Assembly (NCBI GenBank): GCA_964635875.1
Contig: CAZWRK010000147.1
Location: forward strand, 1 to 9,557
Direction of reading: 5' to 3'
Source of the DNA: CAZWRK01 sp964635875
Lineage (GTDB): Bacteria; Pseudomonadota; Gammaproteobacteria; Burkholderiales; Aquaspirillaceae
DNA: 9,557 nucleotides
Shown here in pieces: positions 1-7,575 of this stretch. Within the stretch, counting starts at the first letter, position 1; each line of letters starts with the position of its first letter. Below the pieces are notes generated by a model. The model ran no database searches and was not told the origin of the DNA. It saw only the letters and a program-made list of their open reading frames with translations. The translations under genes were made by a program, and so were the position numbers.

Positions 1-71
1 ACACCGCTTTGCGCAAAGGCACCGACGTGGATAAGCCTCGAAATCTAGCAAAGTCCGTGACGGTGGAATAA
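1..71 (+). CDS. 3' end of an unidentified gene (partial)
   Basis: One + frame is open from base 3 to a TAA at 69-71, giving a 22-residue basic tail (starting TALRKGTDVDKP, ending SVTVE). The other two + frames close at 34 and 48. A strong intrinsic terminator begins 26 nt after this stop, which is what one expects behind the last gene of a transcript; that context is the main support. The fragment is too short to assign to a family and I do not recognise it. It could be a chance open frame. Confidence 0.4.
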   Translation, partial: TALRKGTDVDKPRNLAKSVTVE

Positions 72-97
72 TTTAATAAAGTATTTATGTTAAATGT

Positions 98-123
98 AAA
101 GCGGCCATCTTCGGCCGCTTTTT
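98..123 (+). terminator. Rho-independent terminator
   Basis: A perfect 9-bp stem (98-106 with 113-121, arm AAAGCGGCC) encloses a 6-nt loop (ATCTTC). It ends in a run of five T at 119-123, followed by further T-rich sequence to 130. This is a textbook intrinsic terminator for the gene ending at 71. It lies only 27 nt before the next start codon, so any promoter for the following gene must overlap it or lie in the AT-rich stretch at about 68-97. Confidence 0.9.
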
Positions 124-150
124 CTCTTTTAGACTTTACGGGGGTGAACA

Positions 151-1164
151 ATGCTAACGCAGACATGTCGGGTCACAAATTTAGTCGTGCATCGAGTGGG
201 CAATCCCAGCCGAGATGAGCCGCTCCGCCTCTCCGATCGCGCCTCGGGTGAAATTGAAGCCTCCGTTTCAGCGCTGATTTTAGATGGCTATTTCAAAGGG
301 ATTTACTCCGAGAAAAAGAAATATCAGTTTTGCCACGCCGTGCACTTAAGCCAAAACACCGTTTATCGTGATTCGCGGGCGTTTTTTCAGGGTGAAATCA
401 GCTTCTTAGACGCCTCGCAACGCCTCGCCCGCCACCTTTATGCCCACTCGCAGCATCCGAAAATTCATGCCGGTGATGTGCTGGTGGTGTTGTTTGAAGG
501 TCTTGGTGATGGTGAATCCACGCAACGCGCTTTAGGCGTTTTTAAGTCCGAAGTGCAAGAAGAATTGCTCACCGTGATTGAGTCGGGGGCGGTGCTGGAT
601 GTCGCCTACACCTCGGGCATGAATCCGCATCTCATCGACAAAGGCGCGCTGATTCTCGAAAGCGAACCGATCGCCTATGCCGTTGATCGTTTTGGCCAAG
701 AAACTAAGTTTTGGTTGGATGACTTTTTGCAGGTGATTCGTGTGCCGGACACGAGTTCCAGCAGCCAGCTATTGAGCCGCGCCGTCGAGCACATTGCCGC
801 AGAAATTCACAACCCGATTGAGCAGGCGCGTTTTCATGCGCAGTTGCTGGACGCTTGTAAACAAGATGGCGGCTTGTCGTCGCAACAGGTGCGTGAATTG
901 GCTGAACCTTTTGTGCCCGACACCCAAGTGCATCACGCGTTTGATCAGGCTTCAAGCGCCTATGGCTTTGCCTTGGACGAGCGGGAAACCTTGCCCGCGC
1001 GCCATCTGACTAAACGACTCGAAAAAAGCCTAAGCCGTTACGCCGTCGGGCATGGTATGAGTGTCTTGCTGCCGTCCAACTTGTCGCTGAATCACGTTCA
1101 TGTTTTAGATGATGGCGACGGCGAATTGACGTTCACGCTTAAACTCTCGCGCCTTCAAGATTAA
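151..1164 (+). CDS. Nucleoid-associated protein, NA37/YejK (NdpA) family
   Basis: The 337-residue product resembles the 37-kDa nucleoid-associated protein family (NA37, to which E. coli YejK/NdpA belongs), DNA-associated cytoplasmic proteins of poorly defined function. Family-like traits are the length, a central hydrophobic strand GDVLVVLFEG (about 108-117), LGVFKSE (128-134), an IDKGALI segment (162-168) followed by an aromatic FWLDDFL (187-193), and a mixed helical C-terminal half. No signal peptide or membrane segment is visible. The ATG at 151 is supported by a GGGGGTGA Shine-Dalgarno-like sequence ending 4 nt before it. The gene lies just behind a terminator, so it is probably monocistronic. 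Its stop overlaps that of rep on the other strand. Similarity to E. coli YejK is remote; the call rests on recalled family patterns, so no gene symbol is given. Confidence 0.7.
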   Translation: MLTQTCRVTNLVVHRVGNPSRDEPLRLSDRASGEIEASVSALILDGYFKGIYSEKKKYQFCHAVHLSQNTVYRDSRAFFQGEISFLDASQRLARHLYAHSQHPKIHAGDVLVVLFEGLGDGESTQRALGVFKSEVQEELLTVIESGAVLDVAYTSGMNPHLIDKGALILESEPIAYAVDRFGQETKFWLDDFLQVIRVPDTSSSSQLLSRAVEHIAAEIHNPIEQARFHAQLLDACKQDGGLSSQQVRELAEPFVPDTQVHHAFDQASSAYGFALDERETLPARHLTKRLEKSLSRYAVGHGMSVLLPSNLSLNHVHVLDDGDGELTFTLKLSRLQD

Positions 1165-3164
1165 GTGCGGGTTTTGTCGGCCAGCATCGCGCGCAAATTG
1201 GCAAGCTTTGCCTTGCCCTCTTCGCGCGTGATCACGGGGGCTTGGCCGACTTTACCGGCATGGCGAATATCATCGGGGCTGATTTCCCCGATAAAGCGCG
1301 AAGGGTCGGTAAATTGCCATTCTCCGGCGCGTTTGCGTTTTTGGCAGTAGGTCAGCGTGAGGCTTCGCTGCGCGCGGGTAATGCCGACATACATCAACCG
1401 TCGCTCTTCCTCGATCATATTGTTATCCACCGATTCTTGATGCGGCAAAATCCCCTCTTCACAGCCGATCAAAAACACATGCCCATATTCCAAGCCTTTG
1501 GAGGCGTGCAGGGTTGATAAGCGCACTGCGTCAACGGTGTCGCCTTCATCGCGTCCTTCGAGCAAGGTGATGAGAGCGATGGTTTGCGTCAGCTCAATCA
1601 GATTTTTGCCGTCTTCTTCGCCTTTGCGGCCGAGCCAATCGGCCAAGTCCTGCACATTTTTCCATTTGCTTTCGGCGGGCTTGGGATCTTCGCTATCAAA
1701 CAGCCAGCGCTCATAATCCATCGCCGCCAGCATTTCGCGCAGCAACGCACCGGCGGGTTCACGCGGCGCACGGTATTGCATCCGATTGATGAACCCGCAA
1801 AATTGCCCAAGCGTTTCATGTTGTCCAGCCGGTAGGCGGCCTTCAAAGCCGGTTTCGGTGGCGGCGGCAAAAAGCGAAATATGGCGCTCTCCCGCATAGC
1901 CGCCGAGTTTTTCGAGCGCGGTATTGCCAATGCCACGCCGAGGAGTGGTGATCGCCCGAATGAACGCTGGATCGTCGTCTTCATTCACAATCAAGCGCAG
2001 CCACGCCAACACATCTTTGATTTCTGCTTTATCAAAGAACGATTGCCCGCCGGAAATTTGATAGGGAATTTTGTGTTCGCGGAACGCTTCTTCGATCAAT
2101 CGGGCTTGGTGGTTACCGCGATACAGCACCGCATAATCATTAAACTGAGTACGGTTTTCGAATTTGTGCGCCAGTAGCCGTTGCGCGACTTTGCTCGCCT
2201 CGTCGGGTTCGTCTTTGCATGCCACCGCCTGAATCGGGTCGCCTAACCCGTGCTCACTCCAGAGTTTTTTCTCAAACAGCTTGGGATTATTGGCAATCAC
2301 GCTATTGGCGGCGCGCAAAATGCGGGCGGTCGAGCGATAATTTTGTTCGAGCTTGATCACATTCAGGCGCGGAAAATCGACTTGGAGCAGCCGCAAATTA
2401 TCCATATTGGCACCGCGCCACGCGTAAATAGATTGGTCATCATCCCCGACGGCGGTCAACATCCCGCGTACGCCCGCCAGCAATTTCACCAAAAGATATT
2501 GGCAAGTGTTGGTGTCTTGGTATTCATCAATCAGCAGGTAGCGCACTTTGTTTTGCCAGCGCTCCAGTACCTCGGGATGATTTTGGAAAAGCTGCACTGG
2601 CAGACCAATCAAATCATCAAAATCCATCGCCTGATACGCTTTGAGTGTGTCTTGGTAAGCGCGATACACTGTCGCGGCCACCCGCTCCGGCTCATTGCTG
2701 GCCGCAAGCAAGGCGGCATCCGCGCTAATTAAGTCGTTTTTCCAGCGCGAAATCGTTGATTGCACTCGCCGAACTTCGCCTTTGTCGGTGGTTTTCAGAT
2801 ATTCGGAGATGATTTTGGCCGAGTCGGCCGAGTCTAAAATCGAAAATTGCGGCTTGTAACCAAGGTGAACTGCTTCGCGGCGTAAAATCTGCATTCCGAA
2901 CGAGTGGAATGTCGAAACGGTGAGGCCTTTGCTGGCGCTGCCATCAAGCAGTTTTCCGACGCGCTCGACCATTTCGCGCGCGGCTTTGTTGGTAAACGTA
3001 ATCGCCACAATATGTCGGGCATCAATACCTGCTTGTTGAATGAGGTAAGCGATTTTTTGGGTGATGACACGGGTTTTTCCGCTGCCTGCCCCCGCCAGCA
3101 CCAATAACGGTCCATCAAGATAGCGAATAGCTGCGCGTTGCGGCGCATTGAGTAAAGCAGTCAT
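1161..3164 (-). CDS. rep: ATP-dependent DNA helicase Rep (UvrD/Rep superfamily 1)
   Basis: Rep is a 3'-5' SF1A helicase that helps replication forks through obstacles such as bound proteins and restarts stalled forks. The 667-residue product (E. coli Rep is 673) carries all helicase motifs: Walker A AGAGSGKT (residues 24-31), ITFTNKAARE, motif II DEYQDTN (from 213), motif III GDDDQSIYAWRGA (240-252), motif IV QNYRS (274-278), motif V TLHASKGLEY and motif VI VGITRAQ. It follows E. coli Rep closely throughout, for example in the SGGQSFFDKAEIKDVLAWLR region and the ANLRAMLADK C-terminus, which favours Rep over UvrD or PcrA. The ATG at 3164 places the N-terminus as in E. coli Rep. An in-frame GTG at 3212 would add 16 proline-rich residues with no family counterpart. 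No clear Shine-Dalgarno sequence precedes the ATG. The gene is transcribed divergently from apaH and converges on the NA37 gene. Confidence 0.95.
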   Translation of the reverse strand: MTALLNAPQRAAIRYLDGPLLVLAGAGSGKTRVITQKIAYLIQQAGIDARHIVAITFTNKAAREMVERVGKLLDGSASKGLTVSTFHSFGMQILRREAVHLGYKPQFSILDSADSAKIISEYLKTTDKGEVRRVQSTISRWKNDLISADAALLAASNEPERVAATVYRAYQDTLKAYQAMDFDDLIGLPVQLFQNHPEVLERWQNKVRYLLIDEYQDTNTCQYLLVKLLAGVRGMLTAVGDDDQSIYAWRGANMDNLRLLQVDFPRLNVIKLEQNYRSTARILRAANSVIANNPKLFEKKLWSEHGLGDPIQAVACKDEPDEASKVAQRLLAHKFENRTQFNDYAVLYRGNHQARLIEEAFREHKIPYQISGGQSFFDKAEIKDVLAWLRLIVNEDDDPAFIRAITTPRRGIGNTALEKLGGYAGERHISLFAAATETGFEGRLPAGQHETLGQFCGFINRMQYRAPREPAGALLREMLAAMDYERWLFDSEDPKPAESKWKNVQDLADWLGRKGEEDGKNLIELTQTIALITLLEGRDEGDTVDAVRLSTLHASKGLEYGHVFLIGCEEGILPHQESVDNNMIEEERRLMYVGITRAQRSLTLTYCQKRKRAGEWQFTDPSRFIGEISPDDIRHAGKVGQAPVITREEGKAKLANLRAMLADKTRT

Positions 3165-3273
3165 GGTCGGGGAAGGGGGTAATGGCGGTAAGAGGCAAAT
3201 TTTATCATGCACACCCCAATTGCACGGTGATCGTGGTGTGAAGAGTCATTTTTGAAAATGGATCAATAAATTT
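3165..3273. promoter_or_regulatory. Divergent intergenic region between rep and apaH
   Basis: These 109 bases must hold the start signals of both rep (-) and apaH (+). On the minus strand a TAAAAT hexamer (3199-3204) could be a -10 for rep, but no convincing -35 lies 16-18 nt away. An inverted repeat CACACC/GGTGTG (3210-3215 and 3235-3240) and a smaller CACG/CGTG (3223-3226 and 3232-3235) have different centres and may be chance. The + strand before apaH is AT-rich (3249-3273) with no clear hexamers. I can place promoters here only by necessity. Confidence 0.3.
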
Positions 3274-4092
3274 ATGGCGACCTACGCAATCGGTGATATT
3301 CAAGGCTGTTTCCCGCAATTTCTCGAATTATTGCGCATGATCGACTTTAATCCTTCGCGGGATCATCTGTGGTTAACCGGCGACTTGGTTAATCGTGGCC
3401 CTGATTCGCTCGGCATGCTGCGGTGGGCATTTGAGCACCAAGACAGCATCAGTATGGTCTTGGGGAATCATGATTTACATTTGCTCGCAGTTGCTGAGGG
3501 TTTTGGCAAGGTACATTCCGAAGATACTGTGCTTGATATTTTGCACGCGAACGATGGCAAGTTATTGCTGGACTGGTTGCGCATTCAGCCGCTGATGTTG
3601 ACCGGCGAAGGCTATGCGATGGTCCATGCCGGTCTGTTGCCCGAGTGGAGCATTGATCAGGCGCTTGATTTGGCCGAAGAGGTTGAGCAGGTGTTATCCG
3701 GCCCGAATTACCGCCAATTCTTATCAAAAATGTATGGCAATAAGCCCACCCGCTGGAGCGACGATCTTAAAGGAATCGATCGTTTACGCATGACGGTCAA
3801 CGCGATGACGCGGATGCGTTTAATCAGCCGCAGTGGCGAGATGGATTTTAGTTTTAAGGGCGAATTGGCTGATGCGCCCGACGCGCTCATTCCGTGGTTT
3901 GATGCCGAACACGCCCAGTGGGCGGATACGCCGTTGATTTTTGGTCATTGGTCAGCGTTGGGCTTGCGCGTGGATGAGCGGGTCTTGGCGATTGATACCG
4001 GTTGTTTGTGGGGCGGTGCGCTTACCGCATTAAGGCTGGCTGATCGGCAGGTGTTTCAGTTGCCTTGTCCGGCGGTGTTGGAGATTCGCTAG
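3274..4092 (+). CDS. apaH: Bis(5'-nucleosyl)-tetraphosphatase, symmetrical (ApaH)
   Basis: ApaH hydrolyses diadenosine tetraphosphate (Ap4A) symmetrically to two ADP, limiting this alarmone and also affecting Np4-capped RNA. The 272-residue protein (E. coli 280) has the metallophosphatase signature in order: GDIQGC (7-12), GDLVNRGPDS (36-45), GNHD (64-67), a metal-binding His in MVHAG (118), GHWS (224-227) and the ApaH-typical DTGCLWGGALTALR (241-254). The start fits because the family begins a few residues before the GDIQGC motif. The preceding sequence is AT-rich with no good Shine-Dalgarno sequence. E. coli apaH sits in an rsmA-apaG-apaH operon; here it stands alone, divergent from rep. 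It ends in TAG, the only gene in the window that does so at its natural terminus. Its last 71 bp are antisense to the plsC 3' end. Confidence 0.95.
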   Translation: MATYAIGDIQGCFPQFLELLRMIDFNPSRDHLWLTGDLVNRGPDSLGMLRWAFEHQDSISMVLGNHDLHLLAVAEGFGKVHSEDTVLDILHANDGKLLLDWLRIQPLMLTGEGYAMVHAGLLPEWSIDQALDLAEEVEQVLSGPNYRQFLSKMYGNKPTRWSDDLKGIDRLRMTVNAMTRMRLISRSGEMDFSFKGELADAPDALIPWFDAEHAQWADTPLIFGHWSALGLRVDERVLAIDTGCLWGGALTALRLADRQVFQLPCPAVLEIR

Positions 4093-4858
4093 CCGCTGGA
4101 TCAATATGCTGCACGATCACTTCGCGGGTCGCGTCACAGAGACTTTGCCGCGTGTGTCCGGCGCTGCTGATCGGCGGGAGTACGGTGATTTCCACCGTGA
4201 CTTTGGCGAGCGCGATCATTTGAGACAGCGATTCCATAAAGCTCAAGTCACCGATGTAGGCAATTTCGGTGGCTAGCTCGCCGTTATCGTGCAAATAGCG
4301 CAGGGCGATGGGTTGGATCTGCGCTTCGGCACGAACCGCTGCGTCAAATAGCGAAGATTTAAACGGCAATACGGTATGTCCGGCGCTGGTTGTGCCTTCA
4401 GGAAAAACCGTCATGCAATCGCCGTTTTGCAGAGCCTCGGCCAGCAAAGCATTGATTCGTGCGGTGTCACGCCGGTTGCTGCGGTTAATAAACAGCGTGC
4501 CGGTACGCGCGACCAAAGTGCCTAAAATCGGCCATGTTTCAATTTCTTGTTTGGCGACAAAGCGAGAGCAGGTCATGCTGCTGAGGGCAAAAATATCGAC
4601 CCACGAAATATGATTCGCAATCAGCAAGGTATTGGGTGGATATACGCCGGGCGAGGTGCCCTTTAAGACAACATGCACCCCCACGATCTGAAGAAGTTTT
4701 TGTGACCACTTCTGCATGATCTCGATTCGTTCGCTTGTTGAGCACGCGGGAAAGCGGAACATGACCGTGAATAATCCATGCGCCAGATGGCCGAGTAATC
4801 CCCACCAGCGTGATAGACGGCGGTGGAGTGGCAAGGTTTCGACGGTGGATGTCGCCAT
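4022..4858 (-). CDS. plsC: 1-acyl-sn-glycerol-3-phosphate acyltransferase (PlsC/NlaA type)
   Basis: This enzyme transfers a fatty acyl group to lysophosphatidic acid to form phosphatidic acid at the inner membrane. The 278-residue product has the acyltransferase motifs (numbered from the ATG at 4858): NHISWVD with catalytic H83 and D88, GTLFINRS (120-127) and FPEGTTS (152-158). A hydrophobic, tryptophan-containing stretch near residues 17-35 may be the membrane anchor. It is longer than E. coli PlsC (245) because of a low-complexity Pro/Ala/Glu-rich tail after about residue 255; that tail is encoded in the overlap with apaH. I chose 4858 over the in-frame ATG at 4867 because AAGAG lies 9 nt before the former but directly abuts the latter. 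The gene follows mutM by 12 nt and is probably co-transcribed with it, a pairing I recall from Neisseria (fpg-nlaA). Substrate range beyond LPA cannot be judged. Confidence 0.88.
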   Translation of the reverse strand: MATSTVETLPLHRRLSRWWGLLGHLAHGLFTVMFRFPACSTSERIEIMQKWSQKLLQIVGVHVVLKGTSPGVYPPNTLLIANHISWVDIFALSSMTCSRFVAKQEIETWPILGTLVARTGTLFINRSNRRDTARINALLAEALQNGDCMTVFPEGTTSAGHTVLPFKSSLFDAAVRAEAQIQPIALRYLHDNGELATEIAYIGDLSFMESLSQMIALAKVTVEITVLPPISSAGHTRQSLCDATREVIVQHIDPAASESPTPPDKATETPADQPALMR

Positions 4859-4870
4859 AAGTGGCATCTC

Positions 4871-5683
4871 TTAAGATTGGCAAAGAGGGCAATAATAACT
4901 ACTTCTTTGCCCAATTCGGCAGCTTTGCAACGGTGCGGAACACACGCGGCAGTTTTCGCCGTCTCGGCCATAGACAAAGTAGCTTTGTTGGAAATAACCG
5001 GCTTTGCCTTTTGCATCGACAAAATCGCGCAGGCTGCTGCCGCCCGCTTCAATCGCGCGGGACAACACTTGCCGAATTTCTTCGACTAAGCGGGTGCAGT
5101 CGGCGATATTGAGTGAATTGGCAGGGCGCTGCGGGTGGATACCGGCTTTAAATAGCGCCTCATTGGCATAGATATTCCCAACACCGACCACCACTTTTTG
5201 TTCCATGATCGCAGCTTTGATGGGAATGCGTCGGTTGTGCAGAGCCTGTTGTAAGTCGCGGGCGCACCAGTCGGCGGAGAGCGGTTCGGGGCCAAGGGCG
5301 CTGAGCAGCGGGTGAACGAGTGCGGGGCCGGGTTGCCAAAGCATCAGCCCGAAACGGCGTGGATCATGATAACGCAGGCAGGTCTCTTCAAAAATGAGAT
5401 CAATATGATCATGTTTTTTGGGTGGGGTACCGAGCGGGACAAATTGCAGGCTGCCTGACATGCCTAAATGAATGATCAATGCGCCGTGCGGCATGTCTAA
5501 GCACAAATATTTGGCGCGACGCGCCACGTCCAGAATGCGCTGTCCGCGTAAGAGGTCCGGTAAATTAGGCGGCACTGGGCGACGGAGTCGGGCTTCTCGA
5601 ACAATGACATCAACGATGGTTTGGCCTTCGATATGGGGGCGAATCCCTCGCTTCACCGTTTCGACTTCAGGTAATTCGGGCAT
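4871..5683 (-). CDS. mutM: Formamidopyrimidine-DNA glycosylase MutM (Fpg)
   Basis: MutM is a bifunctional DNA glycosylase/AP lyase that excises 8-oxoguanine and formamidopyrimidines paired with C, preventing G:C to T:A transversions. The 270-residue protein (E. coli 269) appears intact. It begins MPELPEVE with catalytic P2 and E3 and has K58 in RRAKYL. M75 (HLGMSGSL) and R110-F111 (DPRRFG) are the residues that fill the gap left by the flipped base. The H2TH region carries VGVGNIYANEALF (166-178). A C-terminal zinc finger has C245, C248, C265 and C268, with the DNA-contacting GQR at 258-260. The start is fixed by the essential MPE terminus and a GAGGA Shine-Dalgarno sequence 6-7 nt upstream. 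It is the first gene of a probable mutM-plsC operon and is divergent from the TPR-lolB-ispE operon. Confidence 0.97.
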   Translation of the reverse strand: MPELPEVETVKRGIRPHIEGQTIVDVIVREARLRRPVPPNLPDLLRGQRILDVARRAKYLCLDMPHGALIIHLGMSGSLQFVPLGTPPKKHDHIDLIFEETCLRYHDPRRFGLMLWQPGPALVHPLLSALGPEPLSADWCARDLQQALHNRRIPIKAAIMEQKVVVGVGNIYANEALFKAGIHPQRPANSLNIADCTRLVEEIRQVLSRAIEAGGSSLRDFVDAKGKAGYFQQSYFVYGRDGENCRVCSAPLQSCRIGQRSSYYCPLCQS

Positions 5684-5714
5684 GGGGCGTCCTCAAGCAT
5701 TGGTGGAGCGTGCT

Positions 5715-5742
5715 ATTCTAGCTCGAAGCCTTTTTATGTCGC
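5715..5742 (-). promoter_or_regulatory. Candidate sigma-70 promoter for mutM-plsC
   Basis: On the minus strand GCGACA (5737-5742, 4 of 6 matches to the -35 consensus) is followed after 16 nt by TAGAAT (5715-5720, 4 of 6 or better to the -10 consensus). The -10 lies 31 nt before the mutM ATG, leaving room for a short leader with the GAGGA ribosome site. It is the best candidate I see for this operon but is only moderately close to consensus. Confidence 0.35.
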
Positions 5743-5743
5743 A

Positions 5744-5807
5744 GGGCAAGTATCGTCGGCGCTTCGGTAAAATTCATGAGCGCCTTGTTGAAATTGCCCG
5801 CATTTTT
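5744..5807 (+). promoter_or_regulatory. Nested inverted repeats with T-run before the TPR-lolB-ispE operon
   Basis: Two perfect 6-bp inverted repeats are nested. The outer is GGGCAA (5744-5749) with TTGCCC (5794-5799); the inner is GGCGCT (5758-5763) with AGCGCC (5779-5784). An internal loop of 8 and 9 nt separates them and the apical loop is 15 nt. Five T at 5803-5807 follow, then more T-rich sequence to 5818. If transcription of the operon starts upstream of 5744 this would fold in the mRNA leader and could act as a weak terminator or attenuator. The stems are short and the loops large, so chance is possible. No convincing + strand promoter was found between 5684 and 5844; a TTGAAA at 5788-5793 lacks a good -10. 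Confidence 0.3.
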
Positions 5808-5844
5808 CTTTGATTTTTAGCACCGGAAGCCTGCGTTGCGCACG

Positions 5845-7575
5845 ATGAAAACTTACCTTCCGGCCGCCTCTCTCGTGGCCTTATTTCTTTCGGCTTGCTC
5901 AACAGCACAAGCGCCCCTCCATGGTTCGACACCAAAACTGGGGGCGCTCTCTCAGATTGAGGAAGCGCATCTTCCTAAAGTGAAGCTCACGCCCAATATC
6001 GTTTTTGGCGTCTTGGCGAGTGAGATCGCGATTCAGCGTGGTGGGGCGGCCTCGGCAGCGCCGACTTATTTGAGTTTGGCGCAAGAAACCACTGACCCCC
6101 GTTTGGCGCGCCGCGCGGCCGAACTGGCATACAGCACGGGCGATTTAACCCTCGCAGATAAAGCGCTTGAAACGTGGGAAAACTTAGCGCCTGATTCTGA
6201 AGAGGCACACCAGCAACGGGCTTTTACGTTGTTGCGTGCAGGGCGCTTGCCAGAGGCGGAAGCTCGCCTGTTGCAAGAACTCAAACAGGCAGAGCCGTCC
6301 CGTGCGGCGACAATTTTTATGCGCTTGATTCCCTTATTAAGTCGTCAAGCCGATCATGTCGCCACATTCGAAAGCGTGAAACGTCTGGCTTTGGTGCATT
6401 CACAGTTGCCTGAGGCGCATTTTGCGGTGGCCGTCGCTGCGGACAGTGCAGGGGACCAAGAGACGGTTCAGCGAGAAATCGCCTTATTTGAACGGATTGC
6501 TCCGGCGTGGGATTTACCGATTTTATGGCGCTTGGACGCGTTGCGCCGACAGCAGCCCGAGGCGGCGTTAGATTTTATCCGTGCGGCGGTGAAGGCGCGT
6601 CCGAAGGCTAGCGAGGCGCTTTTGCTGGCTGGGCCACGGTTGTTGATTGGGCAGAAAGAATACGCATTAGCGCAAAAAGGCTTTGAGCTGGTTTTGCAGC
6701 GTTATCCACAGCAACCGGACGCCTTGTATGCGTTGGGGATCCTCGATTTACGCGAAAAGCGTTTTGCCGAGGCGCATGCTCATTTAACCGCCGCATTGGC
6801 TGCGGGTTATCAAGACCGTGATTTTCTGCATTTGACCTTGGGCGATGTGTCGGAGTCATTGAAGTCCGACCAAGAGGCCATGCGCTGGTATGGCGAGGTT
6901 GGCTCAGGGAGTCGCCACTATGTTCAAGCACAGCTGAAGCTCGCGGCCTTAGAGGGGCGTCAAGGTCTGGTTCAAAAGGCGATTCAGCGTCTCAACGCCC
7001 TTGATGATAAGGCGTTGATGGGTGGCGCTCCCGAAGGCATCCTGTTGAAGGCGCAATTGCTGCGAGACAGTGGTGATTTGGCGGGCGCATATCGACTCTT
7101 GTCGGTGGGCTTGAAGCGCTATCCCGGCGAGGGTGTGTTGTTGTATGAACGTGCGTTGATTGGGGATCGACTCGGTCGGGTCACGGCGGCAGAGGCCGAT
7201 TTACGGCGCTATTTGCGCCATCAACCTCAAGATGCTCAAGGGTTAAATGCCTTGGGCTATATGTTGTCGAATCGCACACAGCGTTTTGCTGAGGCGAAAA
7301 AGCTTATTGAAGCGGCACTGTTGGCCGAACCGAATAACCCCATGATTGAAGACAGTATGGGATGGGTGTTGTTCAAAATGGGCCGCGCACAAGCCGCTTT
7401 GCCGTATTTGCAGCGTGCTTATCAGGCGTTGCCTGATCCTGAGGTGGCGGCGCATTTGGGTGAGGTGTTGTGGAAGCTGGGGCAGCGTGATGAAGCGCGG
7501 CGGATTTGGGCCGAGGCTGTTGCGCAGGATGCCAAGAACGAAGTGCTCAATCAGACTTTACGGCGCTACCCATGA
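5845..7575 (+). CDS. Tetratricopeptide-repeat lipoprotein
   Basis: This is a 576-residue predicted lipoprotein. It has a short basic N-terminus, a hydrophobic segment and a lipobox LSAC with lipidated C18 (signal peptidase II site). The rest is alpha-helical with TPR-like repeats rich in A, L, R and E. The clearest lie in the C-terminal part (about 460-576), with paired helices such as NALGYML...FAEAKKLIEAAL, DSMGWVLFKMGRAQAALPYLQRA and LGEVLWKLGQRDEARRIW. TPRs bind protein partners; the specific role is unknown. Similar TPR proteins sit upstream of lolB in many betaproteobacteria. An in-frame TTG at 5836 has GGAAG 6 nt before it, while the ATG at 5845 has it 15 nt away; I keep the ATG, but TTG would only add three residues. 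The stop overlaps the lolB start (ATGA), implying coupled translation and perhaps a shared envelope role. Confidence 0.88.
   Translation: MKTYLPAASLVALFLSACSTAQAPLHGSTPKLGALSQIEEAHLPKVKLTPNIVFGVLASEIAIQRGGAASAAPTYLSLAQETTDPRLARRAAELAYSTGDLTLADKALETWENLAPDSEEAHQQRAFTLLRAGRLPEAEARLLQELKQAEPSRAATIFMRLIPLLSRQADHVATFESVKRLALVHSQLPEAHFAVAVAADSAGDQETVQREIALFERIAPAWDLPILWRLDALRRQQPEAALDFIRAAVKARPKASEALLLAGPRLLIGQKEYALAQKGFELVLQRYPQQPDALYALGILDLREKRFAEAHAHLTAALAAGYQDRDFLHLTLGDVSESLKSDQEAMRWYGEVGSGSRHYVQAQLKLAALEGRQGLVQKAIQRLNALDDKALMGGAPEGILLKAQLLRDSGDLAGAYRLLSVGLKRYPGEGVLLYERALIGDRLGRVTAAEADLRRYLRHQPQDAQGLNALGYMLSNRTQRFAEAKKLIEAALLAEPNNPMIEDSMGWVLFKMGRAQAALPYLQRAYQALPDPEVAAHLGEVLWKLGQRDEARRIWAEAVAQDAKNEVLNQTLRRYP

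Noticed and set aside
2250..2732. A 160-residue + strand open frame inside rep
   Set aside because: It lies wholly opposite the conserved Rep helicase motifs, shows no recognisable protein family and no start signals; it is a shadow of rep codon bias.
3165..3212. GTG at 3212 as the start of rep
   Set aside because: It would add 16 residues rich in proline that have no counterpart in Rep proteins, whose N-terminus aligns with the ATG at 3164.
5472..5813. A 113-residue + strand open frame covering the start of mutM and the intergenic region
   Set aside because: Over half is antisense to the conserved MutM N-terminus; the composition is Arg/Ser-rich as expected for a shadow frame, and there is no family match.
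7506..7571. Longer lolB reading frame starting at 7506
   Set aside because: The extra 22 residues are cysteine-rich, overlap the TPR coding end, and would bury the lipoprotein signal peptide that begins at the ATG at 7572.
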